Both the position numbers and the translations under genes were made by a program. Under the pieces are notes generated by a model. That model was not told where the DNA came from and did not search any database. It saw only the letters and a program-made list of their open reading frames with translations. From Sphagnum compactum (Eukaryota; Bryophyta; Sphagnopsida; Sphagnales), in the NCBI GenBank assembly GCA_965153455.1, contig OZ234497.1:17229872-17293871 (forward strand): a stretch of 64,000 nucleotides of DNA, written 5' to 3'. Shown piece after piece: positions 34,406 to 45,366 of the stretch (its first letter is position 1; each line of letters starts with the position of its first letter).

Positions 34406-36718
34406 TGGATATGACAAATGACAAATTAGTCAATTTGAACCTCTTAAAACCAATGATTTGTAGTAATGAATGTACTTTTGCTTGTGTTTTTTCAAGAAAA
34501 CCAATTTTTACTATTCATTAACTCTTTTTTAATCTAATTGATTGTGCTTTCACCCCCTAAAATTTATCAATAGTTTCATCAAAGGCATGGTGATCTCCTT
34601 CACACATTGCAAAGCTCTCAAATTGCAAAATATGTTTGACAAAATGAAAATGATCACCAACATTTTTGCAACAATCAAAATTCAAAGTCCAATGAAAAAG
34701 GATCCAATGTGAAAATAGATAGAGTTGAAAACTTTAAAGACCCATTGAATCAATCCACATCACAAAACAAATCTTGAAACAAGACAACGTCACATAAACA
34801 ATAAAGAACTTTTGAAATTGTTCAAACAAATACACAAATTGAGAATATACCCAAACCTTAGGAGTAAGTTATCATTGTAGTATTGTTGCATACAAGTTTG
34901 GATTCAAGTTTCAACAATCATATTCTCCCATTGATTGAAGATTTGACAAATTCAATTTAAGATCACTAAGGCCAACAGCTTACAAGAACATTGCACATTG
35001 GATGTTAGGCCTTAAGATTTGGCAAACTTTCACACGAATTGCTTAGGAGATCTAAAATTGAAATGAATCTCCTTGGACATAAATTTTAAACTGCAAATCT
35101 ACCATGAACACAAGCGAAAATGGTGGCTATGTTACCATCAAGCAGAGTGAAGGGAGTGGTGACAGATAGAGGTCATGCTGAGAGAATTGTCATTAAGAAT
35201 GGTGCATTATTGAGAGTGAAAGGAAACAACCCATTGGCAATGCTCCTCAAAAAGTGGCATCCAATGGATTTATGTGATTGCTATTCCTTGTGACATATCT
35301 CATAGTCATTGATCAAACAAGTGGCTGTCAAATATAATTCACTATCAGACTTAGGCAATTTCAGCAGACAAAACTGCTCTAACTAGGGTAGGGTGGTAGC
35401 ATAAAACTTTTCAACATCAAAATTATACCAAAAAAAAAAAGAAGCCAAAAAAAAAGGCTGGTGAAGGACAAGGGAAAAAGCGTTCCCCACCACAATGTAC
35501 ATGCAAACTTCAATATGGAAAGGTCTCGACATTTTTGCAAATGGAAGGAACCATAACCCCAATGTCCTAGACAATTGAATTCTTCCACTGCTTAAGGTGC
35601 CAGGCAAATATTCTGCCTCACAAGAGAACTCCAAATACAAAGAGGAACAAAGTAATGTGCATGAACACATTAACTGTTAGTTGACTCAAGGTAACTAAAA
35701 AGACAAATCCAAACTACTAAATCTAGCAATCCCATTGGCAAGGATAACACAATTCAGGCCTACACACAACCGTATTCTGCTGAACATTGAAAATAGTGGT
35801 CCCTTTTTAAGATTTTCATTCATCCTCGAAAATTCTCACAACCGTAACAAATCTTATTACACATTTAGCTATTAGTTCAGTCAATATCACAAAGAACAAA
35901 ATTCAGACCAAAACATGCAGTAATTTCATTGGTCGTAACATTTTCTCTTCACACCTACACACATCTATTCAGCACCCTCTGTATATTAGTACACTAATAA
36001 GTGCCTAGTTTATAATGGGGGTATTAGCCCAGGCCAGCCAAAAAATAATGTAAGTAGTAAGTAATAAAAACAGCTAAGCCAATCTTCCAGACAAATGCCC
36101 TCCAAAGTCCACACTCCAGAGCATCTTAACTGTAAGCAGTGACTACTCTTTAAACCCCTCTGAGCCAATAAGCATTTTCATATTCAATCTCATCTCAAGA
36201 AAATATAGTAAACTTTAACTATTGTGACTCATATATATCATTTTTTTCATGATACTGTAGTACCTTGGCCATTTCAACACATGTTTTTCGAATAATAAAT
36301 TAATTTTGAAAAATTCATTTCAACAAATGAAATATTCCTAAATATTCAGTACTATCTTTCACAATATTTTTTGATTTGGAAGAAATAATTTTTGAAAATT
36401 TCAACATTTCTGAAAACAATATAATTAGTGTCGAATTGGCCAAGGTACTAGGGTATGTGGCAGGTATCGTAGGAAAATGCTGGGTGGGTTTCATGGAAAC
36501 AATGAAAATAATAGGTGGGCCTTTCAAAAAATGAAATGCATGCCCTTTTGGAGATGAAAAATTTGGCTTGATAACTTGTCCTCCAGATGCAAAATTTTCT
36601 GGCAATGCTTTTATGAAACTGAAAACGTGCTCAACTCAACATGGAAAAATGGAGTGTGCTGCACCCCCAAAGAAATTCAATGGCCTGAGAACTGTTTATG
36701 TATTCAGGACATGTAATT
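34406..36718. other. Non-coding region without supported features
   Basis: AT-rich sequence with A-runs (for example 35430-35455). No gene, tRNA or clear element is visible. Confidence 0.4.
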
Positions 36719-37090
36719 CCCAGCGAAATTCCCAACACAGGAGAAATGGAGAGGTTGGCACAAAATTCCCAAGTTGGAAGAAATTGAGTGTTTGAAATCC
36801 CAGCAAAATTCCCCGCAGAGGAGGAACGGAGAGGGTTGGCTCAAAATTTCTAACTTAGAAAAAGTTGAATGTTTGAAATCCCAGCAAAATTCCCCAGAGA
36901 GGAGGAACGGAGAGGGTTGGCACAAAATTCCCAAGTTACAAAAAGTTGAGTGTTTGAAATCCCAGCAAAATCCCTCAAAGGGGAGAAACAGAGAGGGTGG
37001 ACACAAAATTCCCAAGTTAGAAAAAATTGAGTGTTTGAAATCCCAGCGAAATTCCCAATGGAGGAGAATAGGTAGGGTGTTCTTAGTCCA
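36719..37090. repeat. 81-bp tandem repeat, about 4.5 copies
   Basis: Unit boundaries (CCCAGC.AAATTCC) fall at 36719, 36799, 36880, 36961 and 37042. The period of 81 is a multiple of three and one + strand frame stays open across all units, giving a 27-residue repeat around VECLKSQQNSPERRNGEGW. The - strand is also open. It is probably a minisatellite, and its core (GTTTGAAATCC..GC.AAATTCC) recurs at 38429, 38612 and 45520. Confidence 0.85.
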
Positions 37091-38408
37091 GGCCAAAAAT
37101 AGCGATAGCCAATTTTAGGAATAGAATTTCCATCCAACTACAATAGTACCTTTTCAAGTTTGGCAAAAATCATATAAGTTTTTACAATGTCAAAATTTTA
37201 GAAAATTAAGGTTCCTCCTTCTTGCTGAAAATTTCAAAAGTTATTGTTTACTAAGTTGAAATTTGTTTACCGACGCCTTTTGTGGCCTGACAGTGCAGCC
37301 CTGCCAAGAACTGCGTTGTTCTGTCGGAAGGATTTTAAATTTTTTCTCTTTTTGACTTTGTGTACGCAATAAATCTAAAAAATAAACTCTTCTGTTCGAA
37401 GCCTGATGGTATGCCAGTGGTTAATGCAATACCCCGTGCAGGGGCAGGGGAGATTCTACGATCAAAACCTGTGTTGGATGTTTTTAATTTAATAAAATGT
37501 TGTCAATTTTTTTTTAAATTTTTTTGGTGTCAAAATCAATTTTAAAATATAAAATAACTACTTGACAGCGAGATGTCGAACTTGAAAAGGTACACACATA
37601 ATGAGAAGTCGTGTGATGGAGTGAGGTGGGTGGAGGGGAAGGCGATTTTATTTCTCAAGTTGAGTTTGGTGTGGACAGTGGACTTTCCATGCTAAGCGTT
37701 TTTTTTGGTTATTTGTTTTGGGGGGGTGGGGAGGGGGTCAAAGCAAAGAGTACCCAATGGCACCTCACTTTCATTCCATATGCTTTGGCAGATGTTGTCC
37801 TCTTTTCACCTATAAATCAAAATAGCACCTTCTATTTTGGTGAGACTCGGTAGGTTCAATTTGGATCAGAAATGGAGAGCATTTCACCAGTGTAGGTCCG
37901 CTATGGACTTTTGAACATAGCAGCTGGTCCTAGAAGCCTATCAAGGTTTTTATATATTAGCTGGTATTGGGTAGTTTTTAAAGACTTTGATACGAGTCTG
38001 GTCCTGGTATTAGGGCCAAGATTGATTTTGGACTCATATCAAGCAGGTATGTACACATGGTATTAAGACTGATATAAAAGCTCATGTCCCTAATCACTTC
38101 TAGTGGTACTAAGGTTGGTATTGTCAGATCATACCAGACTAGTAGAGTCCTTGCTACCAGTGTTGATACCAGGCCTGTCCCTTTCCTTCCCTGATATGCT
38201 TCTTAGGACCGGTGGGGTCTCTGGAGCATAATTTGTTCCCTTGCCCCTTTGTGACCCAATTTGGGTTTTTGGGGCTTCTGACTTGGATCCTTTCTCTCTT
38301 CCTCCTTTCCCCCTTTGCTTGATGCCCTGCAAAATAATGCTTGCTGGGGTTTCATCAATTCTCAGGGTGGACAAAACCAGACAGTGGGCGTGTTGGTTCA
38401 CCTAAGGC

Positions 38409-39505
38409 TGAAAAATAAGTTAGAGAGTGTTTGAAATCCCCGCCAAATTCCCAACAGAGGGGAAAGTTGGACGAAATTATCAGCTCGAATATTGGAGAAC
38501 GTCTGCACGAAATTCATATCGAAATTCCTTGCATGGCAAATGGGGTTTCATCAATTCTCAGGGTAGAAAAAACCGGACAGGGTACGTGTTGGTGAAAAAT
38601 AAGTTAGAGAGTGTTTGAAATCCGGGTCAAATTCCTGACAGAGGGAAAGTTGGACGAAATTACCAGCTCGAAAATTGGAGAATGTCTGCACGAAATTCAT
38701 ATCGAAATTTCACAATTGGATTTTTTACATTTTAAATTAATTTTCAGTGAAAAGATTCAAAATTCAATATCTTCCCCCACATTAGGGTTAAATATTACGA
38801 AAGCACCTCTCAGAAATCCTACTCATCAATGCCTTTCCAATATTATAAGAGCCCTCCACACTAAAATTCTTAAAAATTATAATTTTTATTTTTAAAATAA
38901 AAATTGACAAAATTGTTCAATATTTGATAACTTTTATTACACCACAGGTCTAAATATTACAAAACCATATCAGTGAACCCCAATCCCCAAGGACTTTCCA
39001 GAAGTACCAAGAGAATGGTTGGGGTCGCCGTGGTTTGGGAGATCTCAATGTGACAAACAATCAAAATAAACAATGTTCCATAATACATGGATGACATTCT
39101 TGTAGATTTCTTTTTTCATAATTAGATACATCAACTTAACCAGAGAGTTGTTATGTGTAGGTTGAGGATCAAAATCAAGGCTGTGCCCTTTTGGGAATGT
39201 GGGCCTGTAGTCAGGTGAGAGCTGAGCATGGGACTCAAATTCCCATACCAGCCCCATTCAAGGTCCTTACCTAGCATAATGATCTGGTAAAACTTTAAGC
39301 ATCTGTGACTCATTTGATGAGGGAGGGCACCTTACCTGTAAGGCTCTTCAAAAATGTGTAAAATTCCTCAACTTTAAGTGTAAGGTGCTTCTGCTACTGG
39401 GGCAGAAATTTTACTGAGAGTAAGGCTCCTCCACAAACACTAAAAATAATTCTATGTACAAAAGTTCTTTACTCTTTATTGACACAAAGGATATTATATA
39501 TATTA
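38409..39505. repeat. Duplicated repeat block, left copy
   Basis: About 1.1 kb matching 45360-46680 in the same orientation. It begins with about 1.5 copies of a 183-bp unit (TTTGAAATCC at 38429 and 38612) containing AAAGTTGGACGAAATTA and CGAAATTCATATCGAAATT. An AT-rich part and a segment ending in CTTTATTGACACAAAGG follow. Probably a transposon of unknown class. Confidence 0.85.
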
Positions 39506-39760
39506 AAGGAAGAAAGTTCCTTCCCCTGACTCCGGACGGACAGTAGCACACTACATAGACCCCTAGAGACACGACACCGGTAGGATGGGCCCCACCCGTG
39601 AGAGACGGGCGGATTCGCTCAGGTGTCACGTTAACGGGTGACGTGACATGTGTAGCAAGGAGACGCAGCCGCGCCAGACTATATGATTCTACCCTAACTG
39701 TCAGTCTAGGGTACAGGAGTTAACTGACCAGATTCATGAGTTCGGAAACATTAAGTCATG
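39500..39760. repeat. LTR-like or transposon-end sequence
   Basis: A GC-richer patch follows the duplicated block. Read on the - strand, a TATA-like TTTAATATATATAATATCC precedes AATAAAGAGTAAAGAAC, the usual order of promoter and polyadenylation signals in an LTR. No second copy was found, so the class is open. Confidence 0.25.
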
Positions 39761-39908
39761 ATGTAAGGGCTCATCTTTGATGGAAGGCCAGAGATGCCAA
39801 AGTCACTCAGGAATTTTGGCTTGCATTAGAAATATGAAAACTGACACTCTAATCCTCATCCAACGACAGTGTTACCCTAAACCAGTTCGGCCCAAAAAAA
39901 AAGGCTGA

Positions 39909-40011
39909 TGTAAAGCCCTTGGCTACAGCCTTTACTGAAATTGGGCCTGTGCTCAGCTTCCCCTTACAGAGCCCCCCTATTACAGTAAAGCCGGTGGCTA
40001 TGGGCTTTACC
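39909..40011. repeat. Imperfect inverted repeat (hairpin)
   Basis: Arms 39909-39937 and 39983-40011 share GTAAAGCCC at the outer end and GGCTTTACTG/GCCTTTACTG at the inner end, around a 45-bp loop. Each arm is itself partly palindromic (GTAAAG...CTTTAC). It could be a small inverted-repeat transposon or an RNA hairpin. Confidence 0.5.
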
Positions 40012-40197
40012 CTACACTTATGTTTTTGGAGGTTCAAAAATTAAATGGAAGTGGGAAAAAACAAAACAGGAGCAAAATCTTTACTAAGATGAAAGCATGG
40101 ATATTATTACATATAGTAATATGCAAGGTTGTTGAAATGAAAGGAATCGACGGTTTTTTCGTTCCTGTTGAGTTCTCAAGAATCGGAATCGAAAGAT

Positions 40198-40302
40198 TAA
40201 AGAACTGAAGTGGGAAATGCGAAGGATCGGGCCGAGGGCATCGACGGGTTAAAGAACCGAAGTGAGAAATGCGAAAGACCGAGCGGGAGGGGGGGGGGGG
40301 GC
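40198..40302. repeat. 51-bp tandem duplication ending in a G-run
   Basis: TTAAAGAAC.GAAGTG.GAAATGCGAA occurs at 40198 and 40249, followed by a run of 12 G near 40291-40302. Confidence 0.7.
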
Positions 40303-41389
40303 TTGACGGGGTTGAACCAAACATTGTTGAAATAACACACCTCTGCATTATGCACGGGCACATCCTGTCTAAAATTGGGGAAATCTTTTTTGGGGAGCAA
40401 TCAATTTGATGAAAATTTCAGAAATAAGCAAAAGAATATTCTTCTTTTAACTTTATTGGGTGCAATTTTGCACCAGTTTACCAGGGAGAAATAAGGCTGA
40501 TCACATCTAAAATTTGACGACTGATAACAAAGGGATAATCATGGAGCTAGTTGGATGGAAGTTAAAACTGGATGAAATATTAATAGTTAATATAAATACT
40601 GTTAACAGGTGTAGCAGTTGCGGAACTACCGACTGTTCTTCATCGTCGCTTGTGTGGTCTCACTGTGCGGTCTCATAACAGAGAGTTGCAAGTTTCTGGG
40701 AGGTGTCTAGACTGCACGTAAAATAATATTATTGCTGTGAAAAATGTGCACACTTGTAAGTTGACAGTCTAGCTTTTGTGCAGGACTTATATGTTCCACA
40801 CGGACATAATAATACTCTCATACTAAGAACTAAATCATCAAATTTGTCATGTCTAGAAACATAGCTCATATAGCATGCTCCTGCAAAGTTCAAATTTCTC
40901 ATCACGTAACCAATCACACGATGTTTCGCACCGGCATCATTCATTGAGCACAATAATTTACTTAGACATTTTATATATATAGCAGATCTGCACAAGATCA
41001 GTACATGTGAGAATATTCCGTAGTGTTCCCAATCTCGTTCTTAGATGCTGCAGGTGTTATATACACCATAGTAATTTACTGTCCACTAATTAACACGTAT
41101 CTTTTATATGATTATTCTCTCGATCTACCCAGAGTCTATGGCTTCAAACCGTTCACTACATAGTCCCATGATTCTTGTCATTATGTATGTATGTGTATCT
41201 ATATTAGTATCTGCGTCAGCAAGAGAATATGGAAGCCATGGAGACCTAGAATCAGGAGCACGATCATGAGTAATGATCTTTGATAGAATTTTCACAGGTA
41301 GCTAGCTGATGATCATGGAAAATTTGGGAACTCTTTATAACCGTCTAGTCGCCGGCAACGATATTCCTTCATGCAATCTAACTTATGAC

Positions 41390-42832
41390 TTATGGGCAGA
41401 AGACCACTTCATAGTTGGTGCCAGTCGCACAGCCGTACACCTTGCCGCCGGTGTCTGAGGTGTACGAGATTGCTTCGGGACAGGCGTTAGCGAATGGTGT
41501 GGTTCCAGGCGTGGGGCTCCCTGTATTTGGGCCATCGACGTTATAGCAACCGTCGCCAGGTGCGCCTGTCAGAGTATTCGGTGGCTGGCAGAAGCTGTTC
41601 AGGTTGTTGATCCTGCAGCTAGGGGATCCGCACGTAGTTCCTGAAACTGTTACCGGGGATGTTGGGGCGATCTCTAAAGGGAGATTGTACGCATTCTGCA
41701 AGCATTGAAATATATGATATAATTAGCATAGGTTTAGCTGGTTCGAAATTGTGAAAAAAGATTCTGAAGTCTCATGCGTTCATTTTCGTTTTAGCATGTA
41801 TGCGACAACATATTTTCCAGAAGAGTTCTTAAAGTGACTGTCCCTGGAACAAGAAACAAGGCCCTATGTCAGTGGCTTTACATTAGGCTACTGCAATCAC
41901 AGCGCACTTTGTGTAACTGTGATCACAGCACCCTGATGGAAAGAGACACTTGAACGGGTAAAAAAGCCGTCTGAAGGGAGTAGGCGGGCTGGAAGGACAT
42001 ACCACGACGCTGATGTCATAGAAATCTAGGTTGTTGAAACCACTGTTGGTGTTGAACTCAGCGAGATCGGCCTGAGGCTTAGCGTTGTTGCAATCCGTTG
42101 CATCTGCACTGCCTCCTGGATAGCCCCAAATCACACCACCCGTCCAGGTTGTCCCCACGTCGATCAGTTGGCTTGCTCCGGAACCTAGCGCGTAGGAAGT
42201 AATTTGGCCACCCGAATCACTTTGGCATGCTGAGATCGTCTGGGAGCATTGATTTATGATGTTGATTTGCGTAGCTGCACAGCACAATGACGAGGGTGAG
42301 ACGATGATCAGAATTTCTGACGAGGGCCCAATAATTTATCTAGATCAATGGTTCGTCACCGCATCATAACATTCATGAAAAACACTAATTGCTCAATCTT
42401 TTCATGAGTAGTTTAAGGATTCCAACAAGTTCCCATGCAGTGGTCTAAGTTCATTATACATCGCGGAAATCATTTAAGTAGCTGCACAGATCTATTTGCA
42501 AAGTTCCAGAAACTCTGTACTAGTATGTCGGTTCTCACATTGTTAGCCTCAAAGTTTGGGTACGTCCCCCCTTAATTCTATTAGGTTCTCTAAAGGTACA
42601 TGAGACCGCTAAATCCTAGAATATACATAGAAGGAAAACAAAAATTAGTTTTGAGTTCAGGCCGCTGAACTGATCCCTAAAACTATTACTACAGACTGCT
42701 GCAAGCTTGGACTTGGAAAGGATTAGAACTGAAAAGGCGTTCAGTGAATTCACCGTCTACTAAACCGATAGCAAACCAACAGACCACAGACATGAGCGGC
42801 GCCAGCGCCATGATCCGCACAGAGTTCTTCAT
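41390..42832 (-). CDS. Small thaumatin-like protein (PR-5 type), secreted
   Basis: Three exons on the - strand: 42832-42766, 42274-42003 and 41695-41390, with GT/AG borders and consistent phases (214 residues). Exon 1 encodes a hydrophobic signal peptide starting MKNSVRIMALAPLM. Thaumatin features follow: an INIINQC start, TTWTGGVIWG, FYDISVV joined to NAYNLPLEIAP, and the C-terminal block CPEAISYTSD..CATGTNYEVVFCP ending right before the stop. The mature part has 10 cysteines, the number typical of small thaumatin-like proteins, rather than 16. These are apoplastic defence proteins of the PR-5 group. The exon 1 donor (GTTTAG) was chosen because it gives the correct phase and an ...AT start of the mature protein. 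A TATA box lies about 200 bp upstream. Confidence 0.85.
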
Positions 42833-43028
42833 CCTCAAAGGAGAAATGAGACTGGTGCACTAGTGCAAATGAAAGTAATACTTTGGAGTTGGGTACTGCA
42901 GATTGAGAAACAAGTGCTTGCAATGAACTGTGTGCTTAGAAGAGTTAGAAGAGTGCACAAGATCAGAGTGAAGTATGAGATGTTTCTGCAAGAGAGAGTG
43001 AAGTGCAATGGGACTTGTTGGCCACCAG

Positions 43029-43036
43029 GTTATATA
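43029..43036 (-). promoter_or_regulatory. TATA box of the thaumatin-like gene
   Basis: CTATATAAC on the - strand, about 200 bp before the ATG at 42832. Transcription would start near 43000, giving a leader of about 170 nt. Confidence 0.6.
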
Positions 43037-43104
43037 GGCGGCAGCCGCTCGTAGCCACTTGGGATTGTGAACTCAGTGTGAAACCAAACAGCAGAAAATC
43101 TTAT

Positions 43105-43435
43105 ATGTGTCTGTCCGTCTGTCTGTCCGTCCAGGTGCCGATCTTGGTTTCAGGACCTCGACGGACGGACAGGACCAGGTCTTGAAATCGAAGTCCCTAG
43201 ATGGAAGAGGAGGACGACGACGACAGTGTGTCTGTCTGTCCGTCCGATGACGTTCCGCGTTTTAATTCGCCGGCGGAACCGGCCCGGACAGTCGGACAGT
43301 TCCGCATTTTAATGGACCGGCGGAACCGGGCCGGACAGATCGTTCGGCCTGGCAGAATCAAAACACCTATATATAAAGGCAACAATGTCTGTCTGTCCGT
43401 CTGTCTGTGTGGGCGGGCAGACAGACAGACATTGT
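43105..43435. repeat. GTCT/GTCC microsatellites, 47-bp tandem pair and a perfect hairpin
   Basis: GTCTGTCC-type runs lie at 43107-43133, 43227-43246 and 43386-43408. Between them a 47-bp unit is repeated (GTTCCGC at 43252 and 43299; CGGCGGAACCGG). At 43382-43397 and 43420-43435 a perfect 16-bp inverted repeat (ACAATGTCTGTCTGTC) forms a stem with a 22-nt loop. The patch is CpG-rich, unlike the flanks. Confidence 0.8.
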
Positions 43436-43451
43436 AGAAAATGTAATTGCT

Positions 43452-43806
43452 GCCCGGGCGGGGGGCGGGGGGGGTGTGAAGGGAGGTGTTTTTTTTTCGT
43501 TTTTTTGGGTCCTCCCTCCTTTTCTTGGGGGTGGCTGGAGGGAAAGGACCGGGCGAGGGGGGGGGGGGGCCAGCACGGGCGGGGGGGGGGGGGGGGTGTG
43601 AAGGGAGGTGTTTTTTTTTCTTTTTTTTTTTTTTTCGTTTTTTTTTGGGTCCTCCCTCCTTTTCTTGGGGGTGGCTGGAGGGAAAGGACCGGGCGAGGGG
43701 GGGGGGGGGCAGCACGGGCAGGGGGGGGGTGTGAAGGGAGGTGTTTTTTTTTTTTTTTTTACGTTTTTTTTCGGTCCTCCCTCCTTTTCTTGGGGGTGGC
43801 TGGAGT
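43452..43806. repeat. Tandem repeat of 122-133 bp with long G and T runs
   Basis: Three units (GTGTGAAGGGAGG at 43474, 43596 and 43729), each with a G-run of up to about 16, a T-run of up to about 18 and a shared core GGTCCTCCCTCCTTTTC. Open frames here encode only poly-Gly/Phe or poly-Lys/Pro and are not genes. The G-runs could form quadruplexes. Confidence 0.85.
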
Positions 43807-44020
43807 GGCGTAGCCACGGGTTACCTACACTCGTTTTCAGAGTTACATATGCACAGAAATTTCAACACAGTGAGGTTTCAAACTTAGTTTGCTCACATTG
43901 AGTAACAAGTAAACTACTCCCGGAAATTCCCTAGAAATTTCTAATGCATGGACAGAGCACCTTACATCAGTAAAGACTTTACCCCAAAAAATTTGTCTGT
44001 TTTGAGTGGGCATTACAACC

Positions 44021-44097
44021 CGTAATTTCCCTTTTTGGGCAGGCTTTAAATCGCGTAAATTCCCTTTTTGGGCAGGCTTTAAATCGCGTAATTTCCC
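44021..44097. repeat. 33-bp tandem repeat
   Basis: Units start CGTAAWTTCCC at 44021, 44054 and 44087; the last is partial. Core: TTTTTGGGCAGGCTTTAAAT. Confidence 0.8.
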
Positions 44098-44263
44098 GTA
44101 ATCTCTTCTCCCATGGACCACGTGTACAAGCTGAAGTGCACAAGCCACTGGACTCGCACACATCTGCTGTATGTTTCCTCGCGGCCTTTTAACCACCTCC
44201 GTTCCCGACGCCTTCCTGGCCTGGAAAGCCGGAGTCCTGAATGTCTAGGCTCTCCTATGTACA

Positions 44264-44570
44264 CAGGATTGCTTTGAAGGGGATAATGTAGCAGCCAAGA
44301 ACAATGACTTGCCGCGTTTCCTTTGAGCCAGCGCAAAAGTCAGGATGCCCTTTCACGCCTATAACGTGTCCACCACTTTCGGAAGCCTAGTACAGAAGTT
44401 CCCGACTGTCGGAGCAGAGCGAAAACCGAACAAAAAAGCCTAGTAACTCCGCGTACAGACAGGTCCCCGCGACTGTAGGAAACCTATTGCAGAGTCCAGA
44501 TCGAGAGTAGGGGAGAAGGTTAGGTAGAACTTTTGACAGTTCCTGAATTTGAGGTACCTACCAGTGTCCT
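44264..44570 (-). repeat. Inverted copy of the receptor promoter region
   Basis: About 300 bp reverse-complementary to 47249-47551, covering the upstream region and first part of the 5' leader of receptor copy 2. Differences are few. Any promoter activity would point left. The rest of the 5' leader and the receptor start lie in normal orientation at 45093-45366, so this locus seems to be a third receptor 5' end split by an inversion. Confidence 0.85.
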
Positions 44571-44574
44571 CGCG

Positions 44575-44967
44575 CCAAACGGGCTTGGGAGGCCTTCTAT
44601 CACATATGGCAAAATGGAGAGCGCCAAATGACATCATTCTTTCGTGGCCTTTCGTCATGCTTGGTGAAGCTGTCTTCGAGGGAGAAGATGACCCCCCGGA
44701 GTCCAAGGGTACCATGTAGGAGGTTTCTCCTACATCAGACAACCACTTGACATCCTTAGCAGTTTTATCCTCTACTTTCTTTGGACAGAGAGATGCCGGA
44801 AGCATTTTGATAATCAGTATTCCTCTAGGAAAATCCTTCAACAAGCCTGGGTTGCTACTGTTGAGGTTGGAATGGCCACTTGGAAGGCCATTAATTCCCT
44901 TCGGTCCACCCGGGACCCTAGTATTCAAGATAGGATTGAGCAAGCCTACAGGGCGGAATGGTGCCAC
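44575..44967 (-). other. Unassigned open frame upstream of the inverted promoter copy
   Basis: A - strand frame is open from 44967 through 44575 and continues into the inverted promoter copy, ending at 44440 (175 codons in total). It is Pro/Ser/Gly-rich with no motif I recognise. The + strand is also open over part of it (44747-44971). It may be a transposon fragment. Confidence 0.25.
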
Positions 44968-45092
44968 TTAGGCATCTTTAGGGTTGATTGCGTCACCATC
45001 GTGTGGTGCTTCTTGCCCCCCTTGTATTTCTTGGATTTCTTTAATGTTTGATGGGGCTGCTGCCTCCCTCCCCTTCTCGGGGTTTCTTCTGT

Positions 45093-45366
45093 GTACAGAC
45101 GATTTTAGTGCCCCTGAAGTAGCTCAGGTTGAAGCGCACGAAGAGAGAGAGAGAGAGAGGAAATTGACATTGAGATTGAGATTTTGCATCATCAGTAGAG
45201 TAGCAGCAAGACCCCCGGGGAGGAGGCCCCTGTAGCAGATAGCAAAAAGTCCCTGTTTCCACAAAAAAAAGAGAAAAAAGAAAAACCAGATTATAGAAAG
45301 CATGGGTGCAGTAGCAGGGATGTTCGACGTTTTCTTGAATCATCGAGGACCTGATGTGAAGAAGGA
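45093..45366 (+). pseudogene. Third receptor locus, only 5' leader and first TIR codons left
   Basis: Matches the 5' leader of both receptor copies, including a shorter GA microsatellite (about 45143-45158), then the ATG at 45302 and about 21 codons up to HRGPDVKKE. After that the sequence switches to the repeat unit found at 38460 (AAAGTTGGACGAAATTACC). The fused frame stays open to 45526 (74 codons), a chimeric ORF of unlikely function. Confidence 0.85.

Noticed and set aside
38129-38401. 90-codon - strand frame
   Set aside because: Low-complexity Gly/Lys/Ser-rich sequence at the edge of a repeat block, with no support.
43197-43817. Overlapping open frames encoding poly-Lys/Pro or poly-Gly/Phe
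   Set aside because: They result from homopolymer runs in the G-rich tandem repeat; there is no conserved motif or codon structure.
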